The notes beneath the pieces were generated by a model. The model searched no databases. It saw nothing but the letters and a program-made list of their open reading frames with translations, and had not been told where the DNA came from. A stretch of DNA of 59,794 nucleotides from positions 1 through 59,794 of the forward strand of contig JANXSP010000013.1 in assembly GCA_025356575.1 (NCBI GenBank), read 5' to 3'. Positions 8,714 through 16,729 of this stretch are shown here, in pieces. The stretch is from Novosphingobium sp. (GTDB lineage Bacteria; Pseudomonadota; Alphaproteobacteria; Sphingomonadales; Sphingomonadaceae). Position 1 is the first letter of the stretch, and every line of letters starts with the position of its first letter. A program made the position numbers and the translations under genes.

Positions 8714-9046
8714 ATGGACGCTCCCACGATCACGCTTTCGCCCGCTGCCGCAGCCCGCGTTTCGGCGATCGCGGCCAAGCAGGGCAAGCCCGCGCTGCTC
8801 CGACTGTCGGTCGAAGGCGGGGGTTGTTCGGGGTTCCAGTACAAGTTCGGGCTCGACGATGCGCCCGCTGCCGATGACACCGTGGTCGAGACCGACGGGG
8901 TCATGCTCGCGGTCGATCCGGTGAGCCTCGATCTGGTCGCGGGGTGCACGCTGGACTATGTCGAATCGCTCGGCGGATCGGCCTTCCGGGTGAACAATCC
9001 GCTCGCCGCGGCGGGCTGCGGCTGCGGCTCGAGCTTCTCGATCTAG
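8714..9046 (+). CDS. erpA: Iron-sulfur cluster insertion protein (A-type carrier)
   Basis: An A-type carrier that delivers Fe-S clusters to apo-proteins. The 110-residue product has the three ligand cysteines: Cys38 in EGGGCSGFQY and the C-terminal pair in GCGCGSSF (102 and 104). The ATG at 8714 is preferred; the frame extends 12 codons upstream to a TTG, but family members start just before the TLSPAAAARV segment. ErpA and IscA/SufA types are hard to separate, so the symbol is moderate. Convergent or divergent partners are absent; xthA follows on the same strand. Confidence 0.88.
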   Translation: MDAPTITLSPAAAARVSAIAAKQGKPALLRLSVEGGGCSGFQYKFGLDDAPAADDTVVETDGVMLAVDPVSLDLVAGCTLDYVESLGGSAFRVNNPLAAAGCGCGSSFSI

Positions 9047-9063
9047 GTGGAATTTTCCCGCTT

Positions 9064-9121
9064 CACGGCCGGAGCCGGCCGGTGCCGTGCGAGGAACCAG
9101 CTTGCTGGTTGCGTTTAACGC
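9064..9121. other. Three consecutive palindromes between erpA and xthA
   Basis: The 75-base gap holds CACGGC...GCCGTG (9064-9089, with an inner GGCCGG element), then the near-loopless hairpin AACCAGCTTGCTGGTT (9095-9110), then GCGTTTAACGC (9111-9121), which abuts the ATG of xthA. The first may act as the erpA terminator. The others would fold the xthA translation start. Confidence 0.5.
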
Positions 9122-9892
9122 ATGAAAATCGCGACTTACAATATCAACGGGATCAAGGCACGGTTGCCGCGGCTGCTCGAGTGGCTTCAGGAAACGCGCC
9201 CCGCGGTGGCCTGCCTCCAGGAGATCAAGACCGCCGACGAGGGCTTCCCCGCCGCCGAGTTCGCCGCGATCGGCTACCACGCGATCTGGCACGGCCAGAA
9301 GGGTTTCAACGGGGTCGCGATCCTGGCTGACGGGGTCATCCCGGTCGAAGTGCGCCGCGGGCTAGAAGGTGACCCCGACGACGTCCACTCGCGCTACCTC
9401 GAGGCCGATGTCTTCGGCATCCGCGTGGTCTGCATCTACCTGCCCAACGGCAACCCGCAGCCGGGGCCCAAGTTCGATTACAAGCTGCGCTGGATGGAAC
9501 GGCTGCGGGTGCGCATGGCCGAAATTGCGGCCGAGGAAGTCCCCGCGATCGTCACCGGCGATTTCAACGTGATCCCCGAGGACAAGGACGTGTGGTCGCC
9601 CGCGGCGATGGCCCCCGATGCGCTGATGCAGCCGCAATCGCGCGATGCCTATGCGCGGCTGCTCGCAGATGGCTGGACCGATGCGCTCAACCTCCACAAC
9701 CCGCGCGGCGGGGTGTGGACATTCTGGGATTACCAAGCGGGCGCATGGCAACGCGACCACGGCTTCCGCATCGACCACGCCCTGCTCTCGCCCGAGCTCG
9801 CCGATCGGCTGGTCGCAAGCGGAGTCGACAAGGAGCACCGCGGACGCGAACGCGCGAGCGATCATACCCCGGTCTGGGTCGAACTCACCTGA
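9122..9892 (+). CDS. xthA: Exodeoxyribonuclease III (AP endonuclease)
   Basis: Cleaves DNA at abasic sites and degrades 3' ends during base excision repair. The 256-residue product has the family motifs in order: TYNINGIKARL (Asn7), LQEIK (Glu34, metal ligand), the central GDFNVIPEDKD, then FRIDHALLS and the terminal SDHTPVWVEL with the catalytic Asp-His pair. Length matches E. coli XthA (268) closely. There is no visible Shine-Dalgarno sequence; a palindrome lies directly ahead of the ATG. It converges on the cell wall hydrolase gene with a gap of 18 bases. Confidence 0.95.
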   Translation: MKIATYNINGIKARLPRLLEWLQETRPAVACLQEIKTADEGFPAAEFAAIGYHAIWHGQKGFNGVAILADGVIPVEVRRGLEGDPDDVHSRYLEADVFGIRVVCIYLPNGNPQPGPKFDYKLRWMERLRVRMAEIAAEEVPAIVTGDFNVIPEDKDVWSPAAMAPDALMQPQSRDAYARLLADGWTDALNLHNPRGGVWTFWDYQAGAWQRDHGFRIDHALLSPELADRLVASGVDKEHRGRERASDHTPVWVELT

Positions 9893-9910
9893 CTGCCGCC
9901 GGCAGCGCGC

Positions 9911-10576
9911 TCAGCGATAGAAGATGTGGTTGTCGATCCGTGCGACGCGGGCGAGGCGCCAGCCCGGTGAAACCCGCGCGGCGTGAAAGAACAGCGCGCC
10001 TTCGGCCGGGCTGCGCCACGTACCTTCGTGCGCGATCCGCGCGATGGCGACGGCATTGTGCCACCCGCGTGAGGCATGATCGATCCCGGGCATCGAATGT
10101 CCGCGGACGAACGAGAACTGCGAGCGCTGGAACACGACGCCACAATAGCTGTCGGGGAACCGTCCCGATTTCGAGCGGGCGATGATGACGCGGCCCACGG
10201 CAAGCTGGCCGGGAAGCGATTCGCCTTTCGATTCGAAATAAATCGCACCGGCGAGGCAATCGAGCTCACGCGACAAATCACGCGCGGTGGGCTGGGCGGC
10301 AACCAGTCCGGCCAGCGTGGCGGCGGTGAGGTGCGGGGCTTCGCTTGCATCGACCGCCGTGTCGACATCCGCCGAAGTGTCGGCAGGGGTCGCCTGGACC
10401 AGCGGTGCTGCGGTAAACTGCGGGAGCGGTGCGGGTTCGGCCATCGCCGGGAGCTGCGCGACGGGTCGCGGCTGACTGGCCTGCGCGGCCGCGCCGGAAC
10501 CATCGGCGCTGAAGAGAATTGTCAGGACAGTTGCGGCCACGGCAATAGCGCTGGCCTTATGGACTTGGCGGCTCAT
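9911..10576 (-). CDS. Exported cell wall hydrolase, SleB/Hydrolase_2 type
   Basis: A predicted lytic enzyme acting on peptidoglycan in the periplasm. The N-terminus (about residues 1-31) looks like a signal peptide or signal anchor, followed by a proline/alanine/threonine-rich linker to about residue 95. The catalytic domain (105-221) has CLAGAIYFESKGE with the catalytic Glu115, then GQLAVGRVIIAR, GVVFQRSQFSF and a C-terminal ALFFHAARVSPGW. In spore formers this family degrades cortex; in alphaproteobacteria it occurs without sporulation. The substrate bond is inferred. Confidence 0.88.
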   Translation of the reverse strand: MSRQVHKASAIAVAATVLTILFSADGSGAAAQASQPRPVAQLPAMAEPAPLPQFTAAPLVQATPADTSADVDTAVDASEAPHLTAATLAGLVAAQPTARDLSRELDCLAGAIYFESKGESLPGQLAVGRVIIARSKSGRFPDSYCGVVFQRSQFSFVRGHSMPGIDHASRGWHNAVAIARIAHEGTWRSPAEGALFFHAARVSPGWRLARVARIDNHIFYR

Positions 10577-10762
10577 TCATCGGTTTTCTAGGGCGGTGAG
10601 CGATCTGCACAGGATGGTCGCGACCACCGGCATGATGCCGAGTTGGTGCCGCCTAAGCCTGCCGACTGATCCCCGTCTGCGTGCCTATCGCGAGGCCTGA
10701 TGCCCCGCAGATCGCCTGCGCTTCACAAAGTCAGGCGGGAATGATTGTGCAGCGCAGCAGAG

Positions 10763-11104
10763 TCAATCGCCGGTTCCTGTCAATCCGATGAACCGTTCAC
10801 CATTCGCGATATCCAGTTCAATGACCCAGATATCGGGGTCCTGATCCTTACGGCGTCGCCAATAATCATCGGTATTGCCATATTTTTCAATGCTTTGTGC
10901 CGAGACCGGGGACCACTTGCGGGTACCATCGACTTGCGGCATTCTTTCGTAAAGTTGCGGATTCGCGCCATTTTCTACGGCCACCACAAGCAGTGTCCCG
11001 GCATCGCGTTCACCTTTGGCAAGGACCATCGCAAACCCCCCCGCAGCCTGAACCGCGCGAATCAGTCCGTTCACCTCGACATGCGCTGGCAGGCGATCAT
11101 CCAT
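10763..11104 (-). CDS. DUF1491 family protein
   Basis: A 113-residue protein matching the small alphaproteobacterial DUF1491 family by its pattern: HVEVNGLIRAVQAAGGFAMVLAKGERDAGTLLVVAVENG and a C-terminal DIWVIELDIANGERFIG. Function is unknown. Its start overlaps the stop of the upstream thioesterase gene by eight bases, so it is part of the ptsN-thioesterase-DUF1491 transcript. The region is less GC-rich than its neighbours (for example 10790-11000), but no sign of transfer is evident. Confidence 0.8.
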   Translation of the reverse strand: MDDRLPAHVEVNGLIRAVQAAGGFAMVLAKGERDAGTLLVVAVENGANPQLYERMPQVDGTRKWSPVSAQSIEKYGNTDDYWRRRKDQDPDIWVIELDIANGERFIGLTGTGD

Positions 11105-11645
11105 CGGAGGTGACCGGAGCGTCGGCGTATCCGTCGAGCCCCGACAGGGCCATGCGCGATTTCATGAACGTACCGGTGCCGCGGCCGATTTCCTCGCCGG
11201 CACTGTCGACCAGCCGCGACTCGGCGACGAAGACCCGCCGGCGCCCACTGATCCAGCGTCCTTCGGCAACGATTTCGCCGGAGCGGACGGGCTTGCTGAA
11301 ATGGAGGTTGAACGACGTGGTCAGGAGAAATCGATCGGTGACCAGGCTGTTGGCGGCATAGAACGCCGCATCGTCGAGCATTTTGAAATAGACCGTCCCG
11401 TGCGCCGCGCCGGCCGCGTGGAAAACTTCGGGATCGATTGAGAAGCGGATCGTGGCGCGGCCATCGCCGGTGATCTCGAGCCGCGAGCGGAACAGCCGAT
11501 TGATCGGCGCCGAAACGTACAACCGTTCGAGCGCGCGCCAGTGGAGATCGGCGCCAAGGGTCGCCCCGGCCGCATCGCTCGTCGGTGCGTCAGGCAGCGT
11601 CGCGGTCGATAACGTTGACGAGCAAACCGTAGAGCGCTTCCGCAT
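11097..11645 (-). CDS. PaaI/YdiI-type hotdog thioesterase
   Basis: A probable acyl-CoA thioesterase of the hotdog fold. The core runs from about residue 33: LHWRALERLYVSAPINRLF, then FHAAGAAHGTVYFKMLDDAAFYAANSL, then GEIVAEGRWISGRRRVFVAESRLVDSAGEEIGRGTGTFM. The substrate is unknown. The start is a problem: the only standard start codon in frame is the ATG at 11645, which lies 56 bases inside ptsN, while homology begins around residue 30. A CTG opposite the ptsN stop is another possibility. Downstream it overlaps DUF1491 by eight bases. Confidence 0.8.
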   Translation of the reverse strand: MRKRSTVCSSTLSTATLPDAPTSDAAGATLGADLHWRALERLYVSAPINRLFRSRLEITGDGRATIRFSIDPEVFHAAGAAHGTVYFKMLDDAAFYAANSLVTDRFLLTTSFNLHFSKPVRSGEIVAEGRWISGRRRVFVAESRLVDSAGEEIGRGTGTFMKSRMALSGLDGYADAPVTSDG

Positions 11646-12087
11646 CGGGCGCCTCGCTCAGCGCCGCGTGCATCCGTTCGTCGCGCATCAACCGCGAAAT
11701 CGCGGCCAGCGCATGAAGGTGCGTGGCGCCCGCCTGTTCGGGCGAGAGCAGCCCGAACACCAGATCGACCGGCATCCCATCGGCGGCATCGAAGGCGACC
11801 GGCGTATCCAGCCGCAGGAACGCCGCAACCGGCCGGCTCAGCGTGCCCATGCGCGCGTGGGGAATAGCCACGCCGCGCCCGAAGCCGGTGCTGCCAAGCC
11901 GCTCACGCTCCTCGATCCGTTCGAGCACCGCGGCATTATCGAGCCCGTAGACGTTTGAGAACCGCTCAGCCAGTTGAGCTAGAATCGCACGCTTGCCGTC
12001 ACCAGCAGAGGCGCTGCCGGCCGCGGCCATCGTGGCGGCGCGGACCGTACCGACCGCTTCGGGGAGGAGAGTAAATAGCGCAGTCAT
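11590..12087 (-). CDS. ptsN: Nitrogen-type PTS system EIIA component
   Basis: EIIA-Ntr is a regulatory phosphocarrier of the PTS-Ntr chain, not a sugar transporter. The 165-residue product has the phospho-accepting histidine His77 in VAIPHARM, preceded by RERLGSTGFGRG and followed by DGMPVDLVFGLLSPEQAGATHLHALAAISRLM, all typical. The ATG at 12087 is chosen; an upstream in-frame start 30 codons away gives a basic, non-homologous tail. It follows hpf on the same strand, the usual rpoN-hpf-ptsN order, but rpoN is not in this window: dnaQ lies there instead. Confidence 0.92.
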   Translation of the reverse strand: MTALFTLLPEAVGTVRAATMAAAGSASAGDGKRAILAQLAERFSNVYGLDNAAVLERIEERERLGSTGFGRGVAIPHARMGTLSRPVAAFLRLDTPVAFDAADGMPVDLVFGLLSPEQAGATHLHALAAISRLMRDERMHAALSEAPDAEALYGLLVNVIDRDAA

Positions 12088-12228
12088 CGCCCGGGCTTGC
12101 CGATCCTTACATGTTTGCTCGACCCGGATGAACGCGCGAAGTCGCCGGAATATCCGGAAATTCTTGCCCAAGTTCAAAGCGTTGCGAACTGTTTGAGCGC
12201 GCCGCCCGACCCTTGATCGTCCGCGCGC

Positions 12229-12795
12229 TCACAGTGATGATGGTTCGACCCAGCCGATCGACCCGTCGCCGCGGCGATAGACCATATTGTGTCGTCCGGT
12301 GCCAGCATTTTTGAACAGCAGCGCCGCGGTGTTGCGCAAGTCGAGCATCATCACCGCATCGGAAACGGTCGCCTCGGGCACGTCGACGCGGGTCTCGGCG
12401 ATGATCAGCGGGGCGTCGGCAGGTTCTTCGTCCTCGGCCGGTTCGGCGAAGACGGTGTAGGCCGCTTCTTCCTCGCGCTGAGCGTGGGCCGACTGGTCGT
12501 GGCGATCCTTGAGCCGGCGCTTGTAGCGGCGCAATTGGGTATCGATCTTTTCCGCCGCCTGGTCGAGCGCGTGGTGGGCGTCCTGCGCGATGCCCGCGCC
12601 CTTGAGGATCAGGCCCTGCTTGACGTGGGTGACGATGTCGCAGCGGAACGCGCCTGCGGGAGCCTTGCCGAAGGTGACGTTCGAGGTGAGCGCCCGCGCG
12701 AAGTACTTGTCGACGATTGCGCTCATGCGGTCCGAAGCGTGCGCCTGTAGCGCCTCGCCGGTGTCGAGCTGGTGGCCGGATACGCGAATGTCCAT
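12229..12795 (-). CDS. hpf: Ribosome hibernation promoting factor, long form
   Basis: Binds the ribosome and promotes 100S dimer formation in stationary phase. The 188-residue product has both domains of the long form: the N-terminal HPF/YfiA domain (about 1-105, MDIRVSGHQLDTGEALQAHASDRMSAIVDKYFARA...) and the C-terminal dimerisation domain (about 130-188, ending FKNAGTGRHNMVYRRGDGSIGWVEPSS). Between them is a charged linker. It is followed 141 bases downstream by ptsN. A TATAAT-like element on the minus strand at 12835-12830 could serve as its -10, but no good -35 accompanies it. Confidence 0.94.
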   Translation of the reverse strand: MDIRVSGHQLDTGEALQAHASDRMSAIVDKYFARALTSNVTFGKAPAGAFRCDIVTHVKQGLILKGAGIAQDAHHALDQAAEKIDTQLRRYKRRLKDRHDQSAHAQREEEAAYTVFAEPAEDEEPADAPLIIAETRVDVPEATVSDAVMMLDLRNTAALLFKNAGTGRHNMVYRRGDGSIGWVEPSSL

Positions 12796-12847
12796 AATTT
12801 AGGTCTCCCGGGTGCGACCCCCAATAGTCATTATACGCGTCAACGGG

Positions 12848-13531
12848 CTATCTGGCCCAAAGTGGCGAAGAATAATTCGCCATGAACGCGGCGTGCGCGG
12901 CAAGCTCGGTTGCGCTGGCGGCGTGCGGGCGGGCGGCGCGGAACGGACGTTCGCGAACTACGCTGCGAACCGAAGCGAGCAACGCGTCCTCTGCCTCGGC
13001 CGCCAGTTCGAGCCCGATCTGGCGCCCGCCGGTCAGCTCGACATACAACTGGGCGAGGAGTTCGGCGTCGAGCAGCGCGCCGTGGAGCGTGCGGTGGCTG
13101 CGGTCGATTCCATACCGGGTACACAGCGCATCGAGGCTGAGCTTGGCCCCGGGATGCCGCACGCGGGCCAGCGCGACGGTATCGATCATCCGGCTGCGGC
13201 AGACCGCCTCCATCCCGCAGATCGCCAGCTCGGCGTTGAGGAACGCGAAATCGAACCCGGCATTGTGCGCGACAAGCGGATCGTCGCCGATGAACGCGAT
13301 CAGATCGGCGACGCATTCGTGGAACCGCGCCTTGTCCGAAAGGAACACCTCGGACAGGCCGTGGACCGCCTCAGCCGCCGAGGGCATCGGGCGATCGGGG
13401 TTGAAATAAGCCTGGTACGTCCGCCCCGTGGGCACCCGGTTGACGAGTTCGATACAGCCGATCTCGACCATGCGGTCACCGCTGGCGGGATCGAGACCGG
13501 TGGTTTCGGTGTCGAAGATGATCTCACGCAT
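12848..13531 (-). CDS. dnaQ: DNA polymerase III epsilon subunit (proofreading exonuclease)
   Basis: The 3'-5' proofreading subunit of the replicative polymerase. The 227-residue product has the DEDDh motifs: FDTETTGLDP (Asp7, Glu9), HNAGFDFAFLNAEL, and HRTLHGALLDAELL with the catalytic His and Asp. The C-terminal segment beyond about residue 180 would bind the alpha subunit. The ATG at 13531 directly precedes the REIIFDTET start of the fold; an in-frame start 14 codons upstream is not supported. It is downstream of coaE in the origin-flanking cluster ppsR-maf-aroE-coaE-dnaQ, the order seen in other alphaproteobacteria. Confidence 0.95.
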   Translation of the reverse strand: MREIIFDTETTGLDPASGDRMVEIGCIELVNRVPTGRTYQAYFNPDRPMPSAAEAVHGLSEVFLSDKARFHECVADLIAFIGDDPLVAHNAGFDFAFLNAELAICGMEAVCRSRMIDTVALARVRHPGAKLSLDALCTRYGIDRSHRTLHGALLDAELLAQLYVELTGGRQIGLELAAEAEDALLASVRSVVRERPFRAARPHAASATELAAHAAFMANYSSPLWAR

Positions 13532-13580
13532 TGCCGGGACTATCGGCGCGCGATTCGGGGCGCGCAAGGGCATGCCGGGG

Positions 13581-14177
13581 TTATTTTTGGGCGATCAGCC
13601 GGTCCACGAGGCGGGCGACGGCAGCGCGGGTCTCGACAAGCGAGGTGCCGGTGTCGATCACATGATCGGCGCGCGCGCGCTTTTGCGCGTCGGGGACCTG
13701 GAGCGCGAGGATCTGCGCGAACTTTTCGGGCGTCATCCCGGCCCGGGCAAGGACCCGCGCCCGCTGCATGGCCGCAGGAGCAGACACCACCGCAACGGCA
13801 TCGACCTGGTTGGCGCTGCCTTTTTCAAACAGGAGCGGAATGTCGAAAACGATCAGCGGCGCGCCAACGGTGGCGGCCAGGAACTCCGCGCGCAGCGCAC
13901 CTACCGCGGGGTGGACGATCGCTTCGAGCCGGGCGAGCGCGGCCTTGTCGCCGAACACCGCGCTGCCGAGCTTGCCGCGGTCCACCCCGCCGGGCCCGGT
14001 GGTGCCGGGAAACGCCGCCTCGATCGGAGCGAGCAGCGCGCCGTCCGCGCCTTGCAAAGCGTGGACCGCAGCATCGGCATCGAACACCGGCACGCCGAGA
14101 TCGCGCAGCATTGCGGCAACTGCCGACTTGCCCATGCCGATCGATCCGGTCAGGCCCAGGACGAAGGGCGCGCTCAT
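13581..14177 (-). CDS. coaE: Dephospho-CoA kinase
   Basis: Catalyses the last step of coenzyme A synthesis, phosphorylating the ribose 3'-hydroxyl of dephospho-CoA. The 198-residue product has the P-loop [11 protein letters not shown] (8-18), the [11 protein letters not shown] segment, the lid region containing the conserved arginine-rich helix and [22 protein letters not shown] near the C-terminus. Its start overlaps the aroE stop by four bases (ATGA), so translation is likely coupled along maf-aroE-coaE. Confidence 0.95.
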   Translation of the reverse strand: MSAPFVLGLTGSIGMGKSAVAAMLRDLGVPVFDADAAVHALQGADGALLAPIEAAFPGTTGPGGVDRGKLGSAVFGDKAALARLEAIVHPAVGALRAEFLAATVGAPLIVFDIPLLFEKGSANQVDAVAVVSAPAAMQRARVLARAGMTPEKFAQILALQVPDAQKRARADHVIDTGTSLVETRAAVARLVDRLIAQK

Positions 14178-15022
14178 GACGTCAGCATTGCGCGCAGTTC
14201 GCCGTCGTATTGGCGCGGCGCGGGCTCACCGAAAAACTTCGCGAACGCTGCTGCGGCCTGGCCGATCAGCATGGCGAGCCCGTCGATCGTCGGCAGGCCA
14301 GCGGCGCGGGCGGCGATCAGCAGCGGGGTGTCGAGCGGATCGGTGACGATGTCGTAGACCGTGCTGCCCGGCGGGACATGGCTGAAATCGAGCGCCAGCG
14401 GCGGTTTGCCGCGCATCCCCAGCGCGCTGGCGTTGACGATGACATCGAACAAGCGCTCGCGGTCATCGAAATCGAAATCGGTGGGCGCGGCGAAATGCGC
14501 GAGATCCACGCTGTGGTGCTCGCCTCCCGGGTCGAGTTCGTCCAGCAATGCGCGCGCCTTGGCCGGATCGCGGGCGGCCAGCACGATCACGCATTTGGCC
14601 TCGACCAGCGCGGCGACAACCGCCCGCGCCGCGCCGCCGCTGCCGAACACGCGGGCCATGCGGAACAGATGCGTTTCGCGAAGCTGCGCGGACAGGGGTT
14701 CGAGAAAACCGGCCACATCGGTGTTGTAGCCGACCAGCGCGCCGTCCTCGGCGACCACGGTGTTGACCGCACCGACCCGCTTAGCGAGCGGATCGATCCG
14801 CTCGAGCAGCGGCATCACCGCGGCCTTGTGCGGCATCGTCACGTTGCACCCGCGCCATTGGGGATCGCCGCGGCGCTGCGCGAAATAGTCCGCGAGCCCG
14901 TCATCGAGGACGTGGTGTGCGCGGTATTCCGCCGCGATCCCGAGCCTGGCCAGCCAGAACCCGTGGATCGCGGGCGATTTGGACTGCGCGATCGGATCGC
15001 CGATGACTTCGGCGTAGATCAT
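14174..15022 (-). CDS. aroE: Shikimate dehydrogenase
   Basis: Reduces 3-dehydroshikimate to shikimate with NADPH in aromatic amino acid synthesis. The 282-residue product shows [10 protein letters not shown] near the N-terminus, the catalytic lysine in NVTMPHK (Lys66), the nucleotide-binding [11 protein letters not shown], and [13 protein letters not shown] followed by [13 protein letters not shown] and a C-terminal [13 protein letters not shown]. Both ends overlap neighbours by four bases: ATGA with the maf stop upstream and ATGA with coaE downstream. Confidence 0.96.
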   Translation of the reverse strand: MIYAEVIGDPIAQSKSPAIHGFWLARLGIAAEYRAHHVLDDGLADYFAQRRGDPQWRGCNVTMPHKAAVMPLLERIDPLAKRVGAVNTVVAEDGALVGYNTDVAGFLEPLSAQLRETHLFRMARVFGSGGAARAVVAALVEAKCVIVLAARDPAKARALLDELDPGGEHHSVDLAHFAAPTDFDFDDRERLFDVIVNASALGMRGKPPLALDFSHVPPGSTVYDIVTDPLDTPLLIAARAAGLPTIDGLAMLIGQAAAAFAKFFGEPAPRQYDGELRAMLTS

Positions 15023-15600
15023 GCCAGTTCGCCCCGTTCGCGCAGCGCGCCGAGGACGGCGAGCAACGGCATCCCAAGCACGGTGAAATGATCGCCCGCG
15101 ATGCTCTCGAACAACTGGATCCCGCGCCCCTCGATCCTGAACACCCCCACGCAGGCGGCGACCGCGGGCCATTCGGCAGCAAGGTAATCGGCGATGAATT
15201 GGTCCGAAAGACGACGCACCTGCAACCTTGCGATGGCGCCGTGACGCCAGAGCGTGTCGCTATCGCGGACGAGCGCTGCGGCGCTGTGCAGTTCCATCGT
15301 TTTGCCCGAAAAACGGCGCAGATGCGCGGCGGCGTCGGCGCAGCCGGCAGGTTTATCGAACCGCTGGCCAGATACTACCACCAGCGAATCGCTCCCCAGC
15401 ACCAGCGCTCCGGGGTTGCGCCGCGCAACATCGCGCGCCTTGGCTTCGGCCAGCGCGAGTGCCGCGTGTGCCGGGTCAGCAGCGCCAAGCCCCGCCTCGA
15501 CCGCGCGTTCGTCGATCCGCGCGGGATCGCAGGTGAACGCGACCCCGGCCGCCTCCAGCATGGCCCGGCGCGAGGCACTTCTGCTGGCGAGGACGATCAC
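15019..15600 (-). CDS. maf: Maf-like nucleotide pyrophosphatase
   Basis: Maf proteins hydrolyse non-canonical or pyrimidine nucleoside triphosphates and affect septum formation. The 193-residue product starts at a GTG that overlaps the ppsR stop (GTGA): VIVLASRSASRRAMLEAAG. It continues with LVLGSDSLVV (metal-binding Asp), FSGKTMELHSAAALV and a C-terminal GVFRIEGRGIQLFESIAGDHFTVLGMPLLAVLGALR. The spacing and overlap place it in one transcript with ppsR and aroE. Which Maf subfamily (YhdE or YceF type) is not decided here. Confidence 0.92.
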   Translation of the reverse strand: MIVLASRSASRRAMLEAAGVAFTCDPARIDERAVEAGLGAADPAHAALALAEAKARDVARRNPGALVLGSDSLVVVSGQRFDKPAGCADAAAHLRRFSGKTMELHSAAALVRDSDTLWRHGAIARLQVRRLSDQFIADYLAAEWPAVAACVGVFRIEGRGIQLFESIAGDHFTVLGMPLLAVLGALRERGELA

Positions 15601-16439
15601 GCGATCGAGGCGGGCGCGGGGTCGGCGGCCTCGCGCTCGTTGTAGAGATTGATGATTGCCGCGGCGGTCTCCTCGATCGAGCGGCGGGTCACGTCGATCA
15701 CCGGCCAGCCGTTGTCGGCGAACATCCGCCGCGCGTACTGGACTTCCTTGGTCACGCGCTCGTTGTCGACATACGCGGTCTCGGGCGCCTGGCCGAGCGA
15801 GAGCAGGCGGTTGCGGCGGACCTGGATCAGCCGTTCGGGCGCGGTCGTCAATCCCACCACCAGCGGATGGCGCAAGCCGTAGAGCGCCTCGGGCGGGGGG
15901 CTTTCGACCACGATCGGAATGTTGGCGGTCTTGTAGCCGCGGTTGGCAAGATAGATGCTGGTCGGAGTCTTGGAACTGCGCGAGACTCCGGCCAGGACGA
16001 TGTCGGCTTCCTCCCAGTCTTCCCACAGCACCCCGTCGTCGTGGGCGATGGTGAACTGGATCGCCTCGACCCGGGCGAAGTACGCCTCGTCCATCACATG
16101 CTGGCGCCCCGGGCGGGCCTTGGCTTCCTGACCGAGCATGCCCTCCAGTGCATCGGTCACCGCGTCGAGCGCGGGCACCGCGGGGAGGCCGAGCGCGCGG
16201 CAGCGCTCTTCGAGCCGGGCCCGGGTATCGGCGTTGACCAGCGTGAACAGTACGAGCCCCGGGTTGGCGGAGATTTCCGCCATGATCCGGTCGAGATGCT
16301 GCTGCGAACGAACCATCGGCCAGAAATGGCGGATGACCCCGGCATCGTCGAACTGGGCAAGCGCCGCCTTGGCGATCATCTCGAGCGTTTCGCCGGTGGA
16401 ATCGGAAAGCAGGTGGAGATGAAGCCGGGCTGTGGACAC
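15597..16439 (-). CDS. ppsR: Pyruvate, water dikinase regulatory protein (DUF299)
   Basis: A bifunctional ADP-dependent kinase and phosphorylase controlling PEP synthetase or pyruvate phosphate dikinase. From the GTG at 16439 the product is 280 residues, close to E. coli PpsR (277). Family landmarks are LHLHLLSDSTGETLEMIAKAAL at the N-terminus, GVSRSSKTPTSIYLANRGYKTANIPIV in the middle, and IDVTRRSIEETAAAIINL near the end. The frame is open 37 codons further upstream, but that part is not conserved. This is the homologue of Rickettsia RP001, which borders the replication origin; hemE diverges on the other side. Confidence 0.9.
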   Translation of the reverse strand: MSTARLHLHLLSDSTGETLEMIAKAALAQFDDAGVIRHFWPMVRSQQHLDRIMAEISANPGLVLFTLVNADTRARLEERCRALGLPAVPALDAVTDALEGMLGQEAKARPGRQHVMDEAYFARVEAIQFTIAHDDGVLWEDWEEADIVLAGVSRSSKTPTSIYLANRGYKTANIPIVVESPPPEALYGLRHPLVVGLTTAPERLIQVRRNRLLSLGQAPETAYVDNERVTKEVQYARRMFADNGWPVIDVTRRSIEETAAAIINLYNEREAADPAPASIA

Positions 16440-16729
16440 CCCTGCGCATAAACCACGGGAGGACCCTGCGGACAAGTAATCGGGAACTCGTGGTCCCCGG
16501 AACGAGTCCTTGGCATGGCGCTTTGCCAACATGGGGACAACGCTACCCACAGGGCCCGGTTAGCGGGGACAACCTGCGCTTGACGCGGCGGCGCAGCGAT
16601 TCGCAGTGGCGCGCCCCCTGTTCAGCCCGGCACAAATCGGGCAAGCGGCGCGCGTCCCCGCAATCCACAGACCAACTACCTCCTACAACCTTTCAATCAT
16701 TCTCAATGATTTAGAAAAGAGGCGCTGCG
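16431..16729. other. Probable chromosomal replication origin (oriC)
   Basis: This gene-free stretch lies between divergent ppsR and hemE, the position of the origin in Caulobacter crescentus and Rickettsia. Three sequences match the DnaA box TTATCCACA at seven of nine positions: GTGTCCACA (complement of 16431-16439), CTACCCACA (16543-16551) and CAATCCACA (16661-16669). TGGGGA at 16532-16537 is the complement of the TCCCCA G-box described in Caulobacter. The last 55 bases (16670-16725) are AT-rich compared with the rest and could be the unwinding element as well as hemE's promoter region. No perfect DnaA box is present, so position is the stronger argument. Confidence 0.65.

Noticed and set aside
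9911..10576. Spore cortex-lytic enzyme
   Set aside because: SleB-type hydrolases occur widely in non-sporulating alphaproteobacteria, and no sporulation genes are near.
10577..10762. A small RNA or gene in the gap before DUF1491
   Set aside because: No terminator, promoter pair or coding frame of convincing quality was seen in these 186 bases.
12830..12860. A full promoter for hpf
   Set aside because: TATAAT is present at 12835-12830 on the minus strand, but no -35 of reasonable quality lies 16 to 18 bases upstream.
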